Part shown: positions 1 through 5,899 of the stretch, one piece after another | How the letters are laid out: each line of letters opens with the position of its first letter | How positions within the stretch are numbered: position 1 is the first letter of the stretch | DNA from: Candidatus Woesearchaeota archaeon | Lineage (GTDB): Archaea; Nanobdellota; Nanobdellia; Woesearchaeales; SM23-78 | DNA: 14,939 nt | Assembly: GCA_016933095.1 (NCBI GenBank) | Contig: JAFGBP010000027.1 | Location: forward strand, 1 to 14,939 | Direction of reading: 5' to 3' | Notes under the pieces: model-generated | Seen by the model: the letters and a program-made list of their open reading frames with translations, nothing else | Told to the model about the DNA's origin: nothing | The model's database searches: none | Made by a program: the position numbers and the translations under genes

Positions 1-183
1 AACATCCAGAAGAATGACATCGCTGAGATCATCTCAGGACCTTTCAAGAGGGAGAAGTGCAAGATTACGAGGATCGACAAGACCAAGGAAGAGGTCGTCG
101 TCGAGCTGCTCGAGGCAGCAGTCCCGATTCCATTGACTCTGAAGATGGATGCTGTCAAGGTCATCCGTAGGGATGAGGAATAA
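1..183 (+). CDS. spt5: Transcription elongation factor Spt5, C-terminal end (partial)
   Basis: Sixty in-frame codons run from the first base to a TAA at 181-183; the start lies outside the window. The peptide reads as the KOW domain of archaeal Spt5: a GDI/NDI-type entry strand, the SGPFKxEKxKI core, and the diagnostic tail ELLEAAVPIP followed by a short strand ending VKVI. Spt5 (the NusG homologue) pairs with Spt4 and clamps over the RNA polymerase cleft to keep elongation processive; the KOW domain is the part that contacts other factors and the ribosome. In archaea spt5 usually lies next to ribosomal protein L11 and secE, which would be upstream and out of view here. A T-rich tract follows the stop and probably ends the transcript. 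The identification rests on 60 residues, but that tail is very characteristic. Confidence 0.88.
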   Translation, partial: NIQKNDIAEIISGPFKREKCKITRIDKTKEEVVVELLEAAVPIPLTLKMDAVKVIRRDEE

Positions 184-250
184 ACTTTTTCAGCATATTA
201 TTTTGTTCTTCTTTTTTTTCTTATTTATCGTTTTTTTCTTATTTATCGTT
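184..250 (+). terminator. T-rich termination region with an 18-nt tandem repeat
   Basis: Directly after the spt5 stop the + strand is almost pure T/C with several T runs, including T8 at 212-219 and T7 at 231-237, typical of archaeal intrinsic termination without a hairpin. Inside it, the 18-nt unit TTTTTTTCTTATTTATCG occurs twice in perfect tandem (213-230 and 231-248). The repeat may be only slippage in a T-rich tract. Confidence 0.5.
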
Positions 251-292
251 CTTCTTGTATAATCTGTCTTTTCTTAAGAGCCAGTATTCGGA

Positions 293-329
293 GCGCCGCG
301 TGGTCGGCTTGCATCTCGGTTATCGCGGC
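293..329. other. GC-rich stem-loop between spt5 and the prohibitin gene
   Basis: GCCGCG at 295-300 pairs perfectly with CGCGGC at 324-329 around a 23-nt loop, forming a GC island between AT-rich flanks. A TATA-like TGTATAAT lies at about 257-264 on the + strand and a T-rich tract follows from about 341, so a short independent transcript of about 60 nt is possible. There are no clear C/D boxes (RUGAUGA/CUGA) or ACA box. The segment around 287-300 weakly resembles the 3' edge of the RNA family seen at 8036-8124, but not enough for me to call it a member. Confidence 0.3.
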
Positions 330-388
330 GGCTGATGTGATTCTTTATTTTCCCTCATTTTTCTTTGCTATTTAAATCCTTATGCAAA

Positions 389-398
389 CTTATATAAA
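389..398 (+). promoter_or_regulatory. TATA box of the prohibitin-like gene
   Basis: CTTATATAAA sits 34 nt ahead of the ATG at 423. This is the same spacing seen for the other leaderless genes in this window, so it supports transcription starting at or just before that ATG. Confidence 0.6.
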
Positions 399-422
399 CA
401 TCAGGCGCCAGGGCTTTTTGTT

Positions 423-1265
423 ATGAGAATACACACATTTAATCCGGGCAATCCGATAAAGCGGGGTGGAGTTGAAATGAAAGGAAGAGCACAATGGATG
501 GTGCCAGTTATAGTGGTTGTGGTGATACTGTTGTTTAGCAGTGTAAGGATCATTGACCAGACAGAAGTTGGGGTTGTAAGGATTCTTGGTAAAGTCAGTG
601 ATGCTGAATTGGGTCCAGGACTTAATATCGTGTTCCCGTTCATTACGAGCGTTATCAAAATCCCTGTTTATGAGCAGACTGTTGAGATGGCAGGCCCTGA
701 CTCGATCAAGGCCTTGACGAGTGAAGGACTTGAGGTAACTTATGATTTGGCGGTTCAGTTTAATATTGATCCCGCAAAGGCCAGTAGCATTTACAGCCAG
801 CTCAAGAATTATCACGTCTGGATGTCTAGCAGGATCAGGAGTGCTGGTAGGGATATAATCGCGGAGTATAAGGCTGAAGACTTGTACACCACGAAGAGAA
901 ATGAGGTCCAGATGGAGCTCTCAAGGAAGCTTAGCGAGCAGTTTGAGCCTTATGGTATCAACATGAAAGCGATTCTCATAAGGAACATTGATCTTCCTGA
1001 CAGTGTCGTCCAGAAGATCGAGGCTAAGATCTCTGCCAAGCAGGAGGCTGAGAAGATGGAGTTCGTCATCCAGAAGGAAAGTTTGGAGGCCGACAGGAAG
1101 GTGATTGAAGCCCAGGGCATCGCTGACGCGAACAAGATCATCGCTAACAGCCTGAACGACCGCTACCTGACCTGGTATTGGATCCAGAACCTTGACAAGC
1201 ACAACGACGTGATCTACGTGCCTGTCGGAGAGAACGGGATGCCCATGTTCAAGAGCATAACCTGA
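423..1265 (+). CDS. Prohibitin/SPFH-domain membrane protein
   Basis: 280 residues. One hydrophobic segment at about residues 26-44 is followed by an SPFH/prohibitin domain (about 44-210) containing the family signature IRNIDLPDSV near residue 188. An alanine- and glutamate-rich helical stretch (about 200-240, QEAEKMEFVIQKE then EAQGIADANKII) is the coiled-coil region used for oligomerisation. SPFH proteins form large ring- or cage-like assemblies on membranes and often modulate membrane proteases. The usual HflK/HflC or NfeD partner is absent here, so the role is inferred from the family only. Two starts are plausible. ATG 423 matches leaderless spacing from the TATA box. ATG 477 (residue 19) is preceded by the Shine-Dalgarno-like GGTGGAG and would still keep the whole TM segment. 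The gene is convergent with the one at 1321-1743. Confidence 0.85.
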   Translation: MRIHTFNPGNPIKRGGVEMKGRAQWMVPVIVVVVILLFSSVRIIDQTEVGVVRILGKVSDAELGPGLNIVFPFITSVIKIPVYEQTVEMAGPDSIKALTSEGLEVTYDLAVQFNIDPAKASSIYSQLKNYHVWMSSRIRSAGRDIIAEYKAEDLYTTKRNEVQMELSRKLSEQFEPYGINMKAILIRNIDLPDSVVQKIEAKISAKQEAEKMEFVIQKESLEADRKVIEAQGIADANKIIANSLNDRYLTWYWIQNLDKHNDVIYVPVGENGMPMFKSIT

Positions 1266-1320
1266 TCTGGCATGAAAGGATGAGACTGTCAATATTTTTC
1301 TAGACTATTTTATTAAGTTC

Positions 1321-1743
1321 TTAATATGGAGGCGAAACGTCTTTCCATAGGGAGTAGGCCTCATTAAGGCGCCAATTCGCAGCGATCTTCTCGGGCGTCT
1401 CATCAACTATGCTGACAAGATCATTTACTAGAATATTAGAATGTTCATCTATGAGAAGGGAGTATATCTTGTTCAGAAACAATATCATGTCCTGTCCCAT
1501 GATCTTCTTTGGACAGTCCCTGCAGCTCAGGATATTGATCGGATATTGTTTATCATAGCCCTCATCATTCTTCGGAGTGCATCTTATGCATATGCTCCCC
1601 GGCGATCCATCGATTTGATAGGTTATTTCCGGATAGCCCCTTGGAAATACGGCCTTGAGAAGATCGCCTTCGCCGTTTGTCGGCACTGTCATCAATGAAT
1701 AACAATTTTCAGAAGGATTTGTAATGTGAATCTCTATTCCCAT
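1321..1743 (-). CDS. Uncharacterised small protein with two CxxC pairs
   Basis: 140 residues; I do not recognise a family. The visible feature is a putative zinc-binding site made of CIRC (residues 52-55) and CRDC (74-77), spaced like a small zinc ribbon or knuckle. It is flanked by an N-terminal half with beta-strand character and a helical C-terminal half ending in a tryptophan-containing segment. Expression is supported by a TATA-like element on the minus strand (1766-1780) about 35 nt ahead of the ATG, matching leaderless spacing. It could be a stand-alone metal-binding adaptor; nothing shows catalytic residues. It is convergent with the prohibitin gene, with a gap of only 55 nt. Confidence 0.62.
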   Translation of the reverse strand: MGIEIHITNPSENCYSLMTVPTNGEGDLLKAVFPRGYPEITYQIDGSPGSICIRCTPKNDEGYDKQYPINILSCRDCPKKIMGQDMILFLNKIYSLLIDEHSNILVNDLVSIVDETPEKIAANWRLNEAYSLWKDVSPPY

Positions 1744-1765
1744 TTTTCCGTGAGTACACTGATTA

Positions 1766-1780
1766 GGTTATTATTAAACC
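1766..1780 (-). promoter_or_regulatory. TATA-like element of the four-cysteine protein gene
   Basis: Read on the minus strand this is GGTTTAATAATAACC, preceded by purine-rich AAA that could serve as a BRE. It lies 23-37 nt ahead of the ATG at 1743. Confidence 0.5.
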
Positions 1781-1793
1781 TTTCTCTTTCCGG

Positions 1794-1916
1794 GGCTCTG
1801 TTCAAAGTCTCTCGTAGCCCGCCGCGACCGCTTATCAATAACGTCTTTTAGCCGAGTCTAGGTTAATCGCTTTCCGACTCTTATGCGCAGCCAGGGGCTA
1901 CTCTTTGAACAGAGCC
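1794..1916 (-). ncRNA. Structured RNA element, copy 1 (long terminal inverted repeat)
   Basis: A perfect 14-bp inverted repeat closes the element: GGCTCTGTTCAAAG at 1794-1807 and its complement at 1903-1916. A second 7-bp helix follows (1814-1820 with 1895-1901). Inside, on the minus strand, are GCTGCG pairing with CGCGGC (1886-1891 with 1821-1826), an inner GAGTC/GACTC helix (1876-1880 with 1854-1858) and the 15-nt core CTAGACTCGGCTAAA (1861-1847), identical to the copy at 8077-8091. One pair in the GCTGCG helix is G-U on the minus strand but C-A on the plus strand, which favours the minus strand as the RNA. It lies between the methyltransferase stop and the promoter of the next minus-strand gene, so it could be transcribed as the 3' end of the methyltransferase message. 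No family is recognised. Confidence 0.55.
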
Positions 1917-1990
1917 TCTTTCTGGACGTTGGTCACAAGCAGGTCAGCAGCCTCTTGTCGAGCACACGGCTGATTCTTAATATGAAGAAG

Positions 1991-2716
1991 TCATTTTCTG
2001 GCAACCAATCCAATCACCGGCAGGTGATCCCTATCAAAGTAATCGTGCCAGAATTCGGCGTCAGCCCCGGGATAAAGCTCAAGAGGTTTCCATTCAATCT
2101 CAGAGAATCCTGCTCTTGACAGAACCTCCTCATGTGACTTAGAGTCAAAGTAATAGTTTATTATCATGTCTGAAATGGCAGGCCAATAGTCATAAAATAT
2201 TGGTGATCCAGGCTCGAGCCCGGTCATGTTCTTCCGAAACCCGTACTTTGAGAAGTCGCCTCCGACAGTATCGAAAGGATTGTTGTTATAAACGACCGCG
2301 ACGCCCCCAGGCTTCAGGAACTCGGCAGCGACCCTGCACTGGGACGCCAGCTGATCAAAGCTTTTCGCGTTGTTCAACAGATAAGACAATATAGCGACAT
2401 CAAATGAGCCATTGCCTTTCAAGTCCTCGATGAATGAGAGGATATAATCGATATGCTTCTCAAAACCAGCATTCTCTTTCAAAGCGATCATTATCATGTC
2501 AGTCTTCCCGTCAATACCAAGAACCTTGCTCGCCCCCTTCCTTACGCTCTTGCGAGACATGGCGCCGTCCCCGCAGCCGATGTCAATCACCCTTTTTCCA
2601 GCAACATCGACGTGCCTGAAAATGTTATGAGGTTTCAGGACAGACTCGGCAAGGATGCTCCCAACAAGATCCGTGTGCTCCTGCGCACTATAACCCACTT
2701 CTCGGGAATCGACCAT
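1991..2716 (-). CDS. Class I SAM-dependent methyltransferase
   Basis: 241 residues from ATG 2716. Motif I VIDIGCGDGAMS (about 43-54) is the glycine-rich SAM-binding loop. The acidic strand VLGIDG (65-70) holds the ribose-binding aspartate. FDVAILSYLLN (about 105-115) is the motif II/post-II strand, and LKPGGVAVVY (about 135-145) is motif III. The C-terminal third has many aromatic residues (FYDYWP, YYFDS) and probably forms the substrate pocket; the substrate cannot be read from sequence. An in-frame TTG at 2731 would add five residues, but the minus-strand TATA box at 2738-2749 is spaced 33 nt from ATG 2716, which fits a leaderless transcript. It is divergent from the HIT gene, and the structured element at 1794-1916 follows it. 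Confidence 0.83.
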   Translation of the reverse strand: MVDSREVGYSAQEHTDLVGSILAESVLKPHNIFRHVDVAGKRVIDIGCGDGAMSRKSVRKGASKVLGIDGKTDMIMIALKENAGFEKHIDYILSFIEDLKGNGSFDVAILSYLLNNAKSFDQLASQCRVAAEFLKPGGVAVVYNNNPFDTVGGDFSKYGFRKNMTGLEPGSPIFYDYWPAISDMIINYYFDSKSHEEVLSRAGFSEIEWKPLELYPGADAEFWHDYFDRDHLPVIGLVARK

Positions 2717-2737
2717 GAAAGCAGGAGACAAGTCGCG

Positions 2738-2749
2738 TTTATATAAATT
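2738..2749 (-). promoter_or_regulatory. TATA box of the methyltransferase gene
   Basis: ATTTATATAAAC on the minus strand, about 33 nt ahead of ATG 2716. It forms one half of a compact divergent promoter shared with the + strand HIT gene. Confidence 0.65.
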
Positions 2750-2757
2750 GCTAAGCT

Positions 2758-2777
2758 TCTTCCAAAAGATTTAAATC
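2758..2777 (+). promoter_or_regulatory. Promoter element of the HIT gene (20-nt copy A)
   Basis: TCTTCCAAAAGATTTAAATC includes a TATA-like TTTAAAT and a purine-rich BRE-like AAAAGA. It begins 42 nt before ATG 2800. The same 20 bases recur exactly at 3271-3290. Confidence 0.65.
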
Positions 2778-2799
2778 CCCATTCTGAAAAGGAGGATGT

Positions 2800-3264
2800 A
2801 TGGCAGAAAGACAGGTCTGGGATGAGGAGAAGATATTCAAGGACGACATCATAATCGAGACTGAACACTTCTCGGTGGGGCAGGACTGGGAGATCGCCAT
2901 ACCGGGATTCTACATAGTCGCGCCGAAGGACAAAGCGCGGATAAGATCTGTTGAAGACCTGACGGATGAAGAAGCGACAGAGTACATCTTCCTCGTCAGG
3001 AAGGTCAGGAAAGCGATGAGAGAAGCGCTAGACATAAAACATGTCTATTTCTACAGAGGAGAAGATAGCCCTTTCGGGTTCCATCTCTGGATGATGCCAA
3101 GATACGCTTGGATGGATAAGGTCGCTGACAGCGGACCTGGCTCCCTGCTGCCCGTGTGGAAGTATGCGAAAGAAAACCTGAATTCAGAGAAAAACATCAA
3201 AGAGACGAAGGAAGCGGCAAAGAAGATGAGGACATACCTCCAGAAGAAGGCCAAGAGCGGATGA
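2800..3264 (+). CDS. HIT-family protein with degenerate histidine triad
   Basis: 154 residues. The fold signature is a set of strands (IAIPGFYIVAPK around 33-43), a helix (LTDEEATEYIFLVRKVRKAMREAL, about 54-77) and then YFYRGEDSPFGFHLWMMPRY (about 83-102), which aligns with the HxHxHxxPR motif of Fhit/HINT proteins. Only His95 is kept. It aligns with the catalytic middle histidine, while the flanking histidines are replaced by Gly93 and Trp97. HIT proteins hydrolyse or transfer nucleotidyl groups. This one may retain nucleophilic chemistry, as in the GalT branch where the motif also differs, or may have become a binding protein. The C-terminus (about 125-154) is a lysine-rich helix that could bind nucleic acid. 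The start is supported by the upstream promoter at leaderless spacing. Confidence 0.72.
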   Translation: MAERQVWDEEKIFKDDIIIETEHFSVGQDWEIAIPGFYIVAPKDKARIRSVEDLTDEEATEYIFLVRKVRKAMREALDIKHVYFYRGEDSPFGFHLWMMPRYAWMDKVADSGPGSLLPVWKYAKENLNSEKNIKETKEAAKKMRTYLQKKAKSG

Positions 3265-3270
3265 GTCTTC

Positions 3271-3290
3271 TCTTCCAAAAGATTTAAATC
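3271..3290 (+). promoter_or_regulatory. Promoter element of the 116-aa membrane protein gene (20-nt copy B)
   Basis: The same 20 bases as at 2758-2777, beginning 41 nt before ATG 3312. This suggests the two genes are driven by a duplicated promoter and are co-regulated. Confidence 0.65.
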
Positions 3291-3311
3291 TCTGTAATCC
3301 GAGATAGGGTT

Positions 3312-3662
3312 ATGCGATTCATCACAAGGAAGAACGGCCTTATCGTATGCATGGCCGGTATCGTCATCTTCCTGCTCAACATCGTGACTTACGGCTTGTG
3401 GGAGATAGACATCGACATCCTGGGATTGATGGTGTTCATCCTCGGGCTGGTGATCGCGATACCGAGCGGGCCTTCCATGAAGAACTCATCCGGATGGCTT
3501 ACAAGAAAAGGCGGCGTCAAGATATGCGTGATTGCTATCGCGGCGAGCGCCCTGCTCGCATATTCACCAATCCCATACCTGAACGGGGACCTGGGCGGCA
3601 TCTTGGGGATGACTGCGCTCATCATTGGCATCCTGATAATGGCCATAAGATGGAGACATTGA
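3312..3662 (+). CDS. Four-helix membrane protein with internal duplication
   Basis: 116 residues with four predicted membrane segments: about 9-27, 36-52, 68-86 and 94-113. The two halves align with each other. Residues 5-50 begin TRKNG and residues 64-112 begin TRKGG; each half then has a Cys at the same place (C13 and C72), a first hydrophobic helix, a short polar turn with an Asp (D33 and D93), and a second helix with the pattern LGxxxxIxGxxIAI. This suggests descent from a two-helix ancestor by tandem duplication, as in small dual-topology transporters, but no transporter family is recognised. The basic RK at each repeat start and the C-terminal RWRH predict a cytoplasmic location for those ends. 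The start is set by leaderless spacing from the promoter. Confidence 0.72.
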   Translation: MRFITRKNGLIVCMAGIVIFLLNIVTYGLWEIDIDILGLMVFILGLVIAIPSGPSMKNSSGWLTRKGGVKICVIAIAASALLAYSPIPYLNGDLGGILGMTALIIGILIMAIRWRH

Positions 3663-3728
3663 GCTGATGATTTATCAAAAGTTTGAGCCTTCATTCACCC
3701 ATGTATCTAGAAGATTGCACAAACCAAC

Positions 3729-3738
3729 ATTTATATAT
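3729..3738 (+). promoter_or_regulatory. TATA box of the signal-peptide/four-TM protein gene
   Basis: ATTTATATAT lies 31 nt ahead of ATG 3760, at leaderless spacing. Confidence 0.65.
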
Positions 3739-3759
3739 CAGAGAGGCTTTTAGTCAGCA

Positions 3760-4707
3760 ATGAACAGATCTTCAGGGGTTGTCGCAGCATTATTGTTGCT
3801 TATGCTGATTATTCCATATGTGTCAGCGGACATGATATCGCCAGGAGCGAAAGGCCTCAGCTATTGCTTCCGGATAGGCAACATCGCTGATTACCCTGAA
3901 TACTCGTTTCTGATGGCATTCAACTATGCGAGTAAGTCCGGCGGTTATGTCACCCCAACCCTGATCAATCCCGGTGATTGCATCGATTTCTATAAAGCGT
4001 CTAACCCGACAATCTACGCCGTCCATAAGGAGAACCTGAACGAGACGATTCTCACAGATGATTTTTTCGATTATTCTCGCCGACGCAACTACGCGCAGCA
4101 ACTATATAACAAGCATATGCTAATACCATCATCCGTCTTACTATCATTTAAATCATACACCGACGTGAATGACCCGCTCGATGGCATAGAAGAGACTTTC
4201 CTGATCCAAGGAGTGGATGATGATGCCTTGGACCTAAAGAAGGAATCTGTGATTTACCTCTACAATGACGACACCTCGGAAACTGCGCTCCCGAGGCCAG
4301 AAGGAGGCTTTGAAGAGCCCCGTCACGCGCTAATACCGCTATGGCTCTACGTCCTGATATTCTCACTCATCCCGACGATAATAATAGAATTCCTGGTCAT
4401 CCTGGCCTTCATCAGGAAAGAGCCAGGCAAGCTCTTACTGTTCTCAACTGTCATGAACATGATAACCTGGCCGATTGCGTACCTGACCTACAACTTCATG
4501 CGTAACCAGCTAATCCTTCACCCATACCCGATATTGCTGGCAGTGGAGATGGCCGTATTTGCAGCCGAGACAGTCGCGATAAGGTTCGGCCTGAAGCAGG
4601 GCTGGCCAAAATCAACAATGATATCAATCGTCGCAAACGGGATCACGGCCTTCATCGGACTGTTCCTCATCCCAACAGGCTACGTGTTATCTTCTATGCT
4701 ATTCTGA
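3760..4707 (+). CDS. Secreted-domain plus four-TM membrane protein, unknown function
   Basis: 315 residues. A clean signal peptide (NRSS, a hydrophobic core at 7-18, then YVSA before D24) is followed by an extracellular domain of about 165 residues. That domain has two cysteines (C36 and C74) that could form a disulfide and an N-glycosylation sequon NET at 94-96. Four hydrophobic helices follow at about 190-218, 224-246, 257-277 and 284-312. The helices carry acidic and aromatic residues inside the membrane (E210, E263, E270), with the patterns NMITWPIAY and AVEMAVFAAE. That arrangement resembles small bacterial and archaeal membrane proteins with a polar core, but I cannot name a family. It has its own promoter and no co-transcribed neighbour. 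Beyond an envelope location, function is unknown. Confidence 0.72.
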   Translation: MNRSSGVVAALLLLMLIIPYVSADMISPGAKGLSYCFRIGNIADYPEYSFLMAFNYASKSGGYVTPTLINPGDCIDFYKASNPTIYAVHKENLNETILTDDFFDYSRRRNYAQQLYNKHMLIPSSVLLSFKSYTDVNDPLDGIEETFLIQGVDDDALDLKKESVIYLYNDDTSETALPRPEGGFEEPRHALIPLWLYVLIFSLIPTIIIEFLVILAFIRKEPGKLLLFSTVMNMITWPIAYLTYNFMRNQLILHPYPILLAVEMAVFAAETVAIRFGLKQGWPKSTMISIVANGITAFIGLFLIPTGYVLSSMLF

Positions 4708-4721
4708 CATCACGTGCTGTA

Positions 4722-4736
4722 TTTACTCCGAGTAAT
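4722..4736 (+). terminator. Short hairpin after the four-TM protein gene
   Basis: TTACT and AGTAA pair around a CCG loop within about 4722-4736, about 15 nt after the stop. It may end the upstream transcript. There is no T run immediately behind it, so this is a weak call. Confidence 0.25.
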
Positions 4737-4739
4737 CAG

Positions 4740-4955
4740 AAAGCCTCTGAAGACAACAGAAACGCACCGCGTTTCTGAGCCTTCTTTCGTCCGTCTTACG
4801 CTTCGCTTAAAAACAGCCCCTTTCTGGTTTCGTTTTTTCTTAGCTAAAAGCCCGCCAAAAACCGCCACCGAAGTGGAGTCTGGGAGTTTAAACCCCTCAA
4901 GCCACTTGCCACCAAACTGCCACAAACCACCATCGGCATATTCTTGTTGTTCTAA
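4740..4955 (-). ncRNA. Possible structured transcript in a 328-nt gene-free stretch
   Basis: The 4708-5035 interval holds no convincing protein. A minus-strand TATA box (TTTATAAG, 4975-4982) predicts transcription starting near 4950. Downstream are a GU-rich region, a UUCG-type hairpin CCACTTCGGTGG (4876-4865), a competing helix AAGTGG/CCACTT (4907-4902 with 4876-4871) enclosing the palindrome GTTTAAAC, and a perfect 9-bp stem CAGAAACGC/GCGTTTCTG with a 3-nt loop (4757-4777). I do not recognise the RNA. The 92-codon minus-strand open frame here begins upstream of the predicted start site, inside the promoter, so I did not call it. Confidence 0.3.
4741..4752. repeat. Copy of the tRNA-Thr 3' end (possible distal att site)
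   Basis: AAGCCTCTGAAG matches positions 5899-5910, the last ten bases of tRNA-Thr plus two flanking bases, in the same orientation. It lies 1.16 kb beyond the tRNA 3' end. An intact tRNA at one edge and a 3'-fragment copy at the other is the arrangement left by integration into a tRNA gene, although 12 nt is short for an att site. Confidence 0.35.
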
Positions 4956-5035
4956 GGTTATTAAACTAAAAGCACTTATAAACATCACGGTTTTACCGAC
5001 GATAAAATTGAAGAAATTAAGAATGGCAATATTCT

Positions 5036-5737
5036 CTATTTGATTATTTTCTCAAGGTCTTTTGGGTCATGCACTGAGAAATCTGCGTATTCTCGTTCCC
5101 CGCCAGTAGGATGACCCCAATCCACCCAAATTGATTTTGCTTGAAAACTTTTTGCTGGTTTGAAGTCATCAAGCTTATCTCCGATAACATATTCAATCTT
5201 TCCCTTCTTTGATAACTCTTGGTTAAGCTGAACGTTACTATCTCTGCTTAGTACCGGATCTTGGCCGAAGATATAATCAAAATTCAGCGGACACTCGCTT
5301 ATTGCTAGCATTCCCGATATTATGTCCGTTCTTATTCCAGATACAATTGCTAATTTGTAGCCTCTTTTCTGAATTGTAAGCAATGTTTCTATCATGCCCT
5401 TTGGAAAAATATTATTTCCCTCTTTTATTGCAACTAAATACATTGCATTTCTAAACAAATCAGTCATAATGACTGTTTTAACATCTTTTCCAGAAAGAGT
5501 TACTTCATCACCATAGTTTTGAACAAATTTAATTTGCATATTATCGGTAACCCCATATTGCTCGGAAATGAATTGTTTAATTACATCATAGTGTCCTTTA
5601 TTTCCATGTTGCTTTTTATGAGATTCATCGCTGGGTTTTGGGATGCCTAATATTTCATATCTTAGAAGATTTGCTTTTTCTGCAACATCAGGTTTTATTA
5701 ATGTACCTGAAAAGTCCACCACAACTATTTTATTCAT
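5036..5737 (-). CDS. HAD-superfamily phosphatase-like protein
   Basis: 233 residues. HAD motif I is DFSGT at 8-12, with Asp8 as the expected nucleophile. Motif II is Ser133 in IVSG, motif III is probably Lys178 or Lys180, and motif IV is GDKLDD at 186-191, supplying the magnesium-binding acids. Residues of about 14-115 form a helical cap, suggesting a small-molecule phosphatase. The second Asp of the usual DxDxT is Ser10, so the normal general acid is missing; HAD enzymes such as phosphonatases also vary here. Base composition is clearly AT-richer than in neighbours (14 G/C in 60 bases at 5401-5460) and codons follow suit, a sign of recent acquisition. A minus-strand TATA (5758-5769) fits a leaderless start at ATG 5737. 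It lies between tRNA-Thr and the copied tRNA end. Confidence 0.8.
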   Translation of the reverse strand: MNKIVVVDFSGTLIKPDVAEKANLLRYEILGIPKPSDESHKKQHGNKGHYDVIKQFISEQYGVTDNMQIKFVQNYGDEVTLSGKDVKTVIMTDLFRNAMYLVAIKEGNNIFPKGMIETLLTIQKRGYKLAIVSGIRTDIISGMLAISECPLNFDYIFGQDPVLSRDSNVQLNQELSKKGKIEYVIGDKLDDFKPAKSFQAKSIWVDWGHPTGGEREYADFSVHDPKDLEKIIK

Positions 5738-5757
5738 ATATGCGATAATATAGACAG

Positions 5758-5769
5758 ATATAATAAATG
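5758..5769 (-). promoter_or_regulatory. TATA box of the HAD gene
   Basis: CATTTATTATAT on the minus strand, about 30 nt ahead of ATG 5737. Confidence 0.6.
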
Positions 5770-5854
5770 TTTTGAATTTCAGATATGGCTCATGTCATTA
5801 AACTGCCAATTCCGCCATCAGAATGGAATTTTTAAGCACAAAAGTATAGATGAT

Positions 5855-5881
5855 AAGCCTCTACCAAAAATGACGAGGCTT
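5855..5881 (-). terminator. Stem-loop downstream of tRNA-Thr
   Basis: AAGCCTC and GAGGCTT form a perfect 7-bp stem around a 13-nt loop that contains T5 on the minus strand. It lies about 19 nt past the tRNA 3' end and may stop that transcript. Its arm repeats the first eight bases (AAGCCTCT) of the tRNA-end repeat, so it may instead be a relic of recombination at that site. Confidence 0.3.
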
Positions 5882-5899
5882 TAGAGCTAGTTAGTATGA

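Noticed and set aside
293..329. Membership of the spt5-downstream hairpin in the dispersed RNA family
   Set aside because: It shares only a CGGAGCG-like edge and GC-rich arms; the ACTCGG core and the spacing are missing.
1883..2119. 78-codon plus-strand open frame
   Set aside because: It is antisense to the methyltransferase and overlaps the inverted-repeat RNA element, with no promoter or ribosome-binding site.
4865..4907. tRNA-like remnant around GGGAGTTTAAACCCC
   Set aside because: The T-arm-like loop lacks the invariant C56 and has only four pairs; no acceptor or anticodon arm can be placed.
4710..4988. 92-codon minus-strand open frame and an overlapping 109-codon plus-strand frame
   Set aside because: The minus-strand start lies upstream of the predicted transcription start, within the promoter; the peptides have odd composition (RSVRRTKEGSETRC, KSPPKTATEVES) and both run through perfect hairpins.
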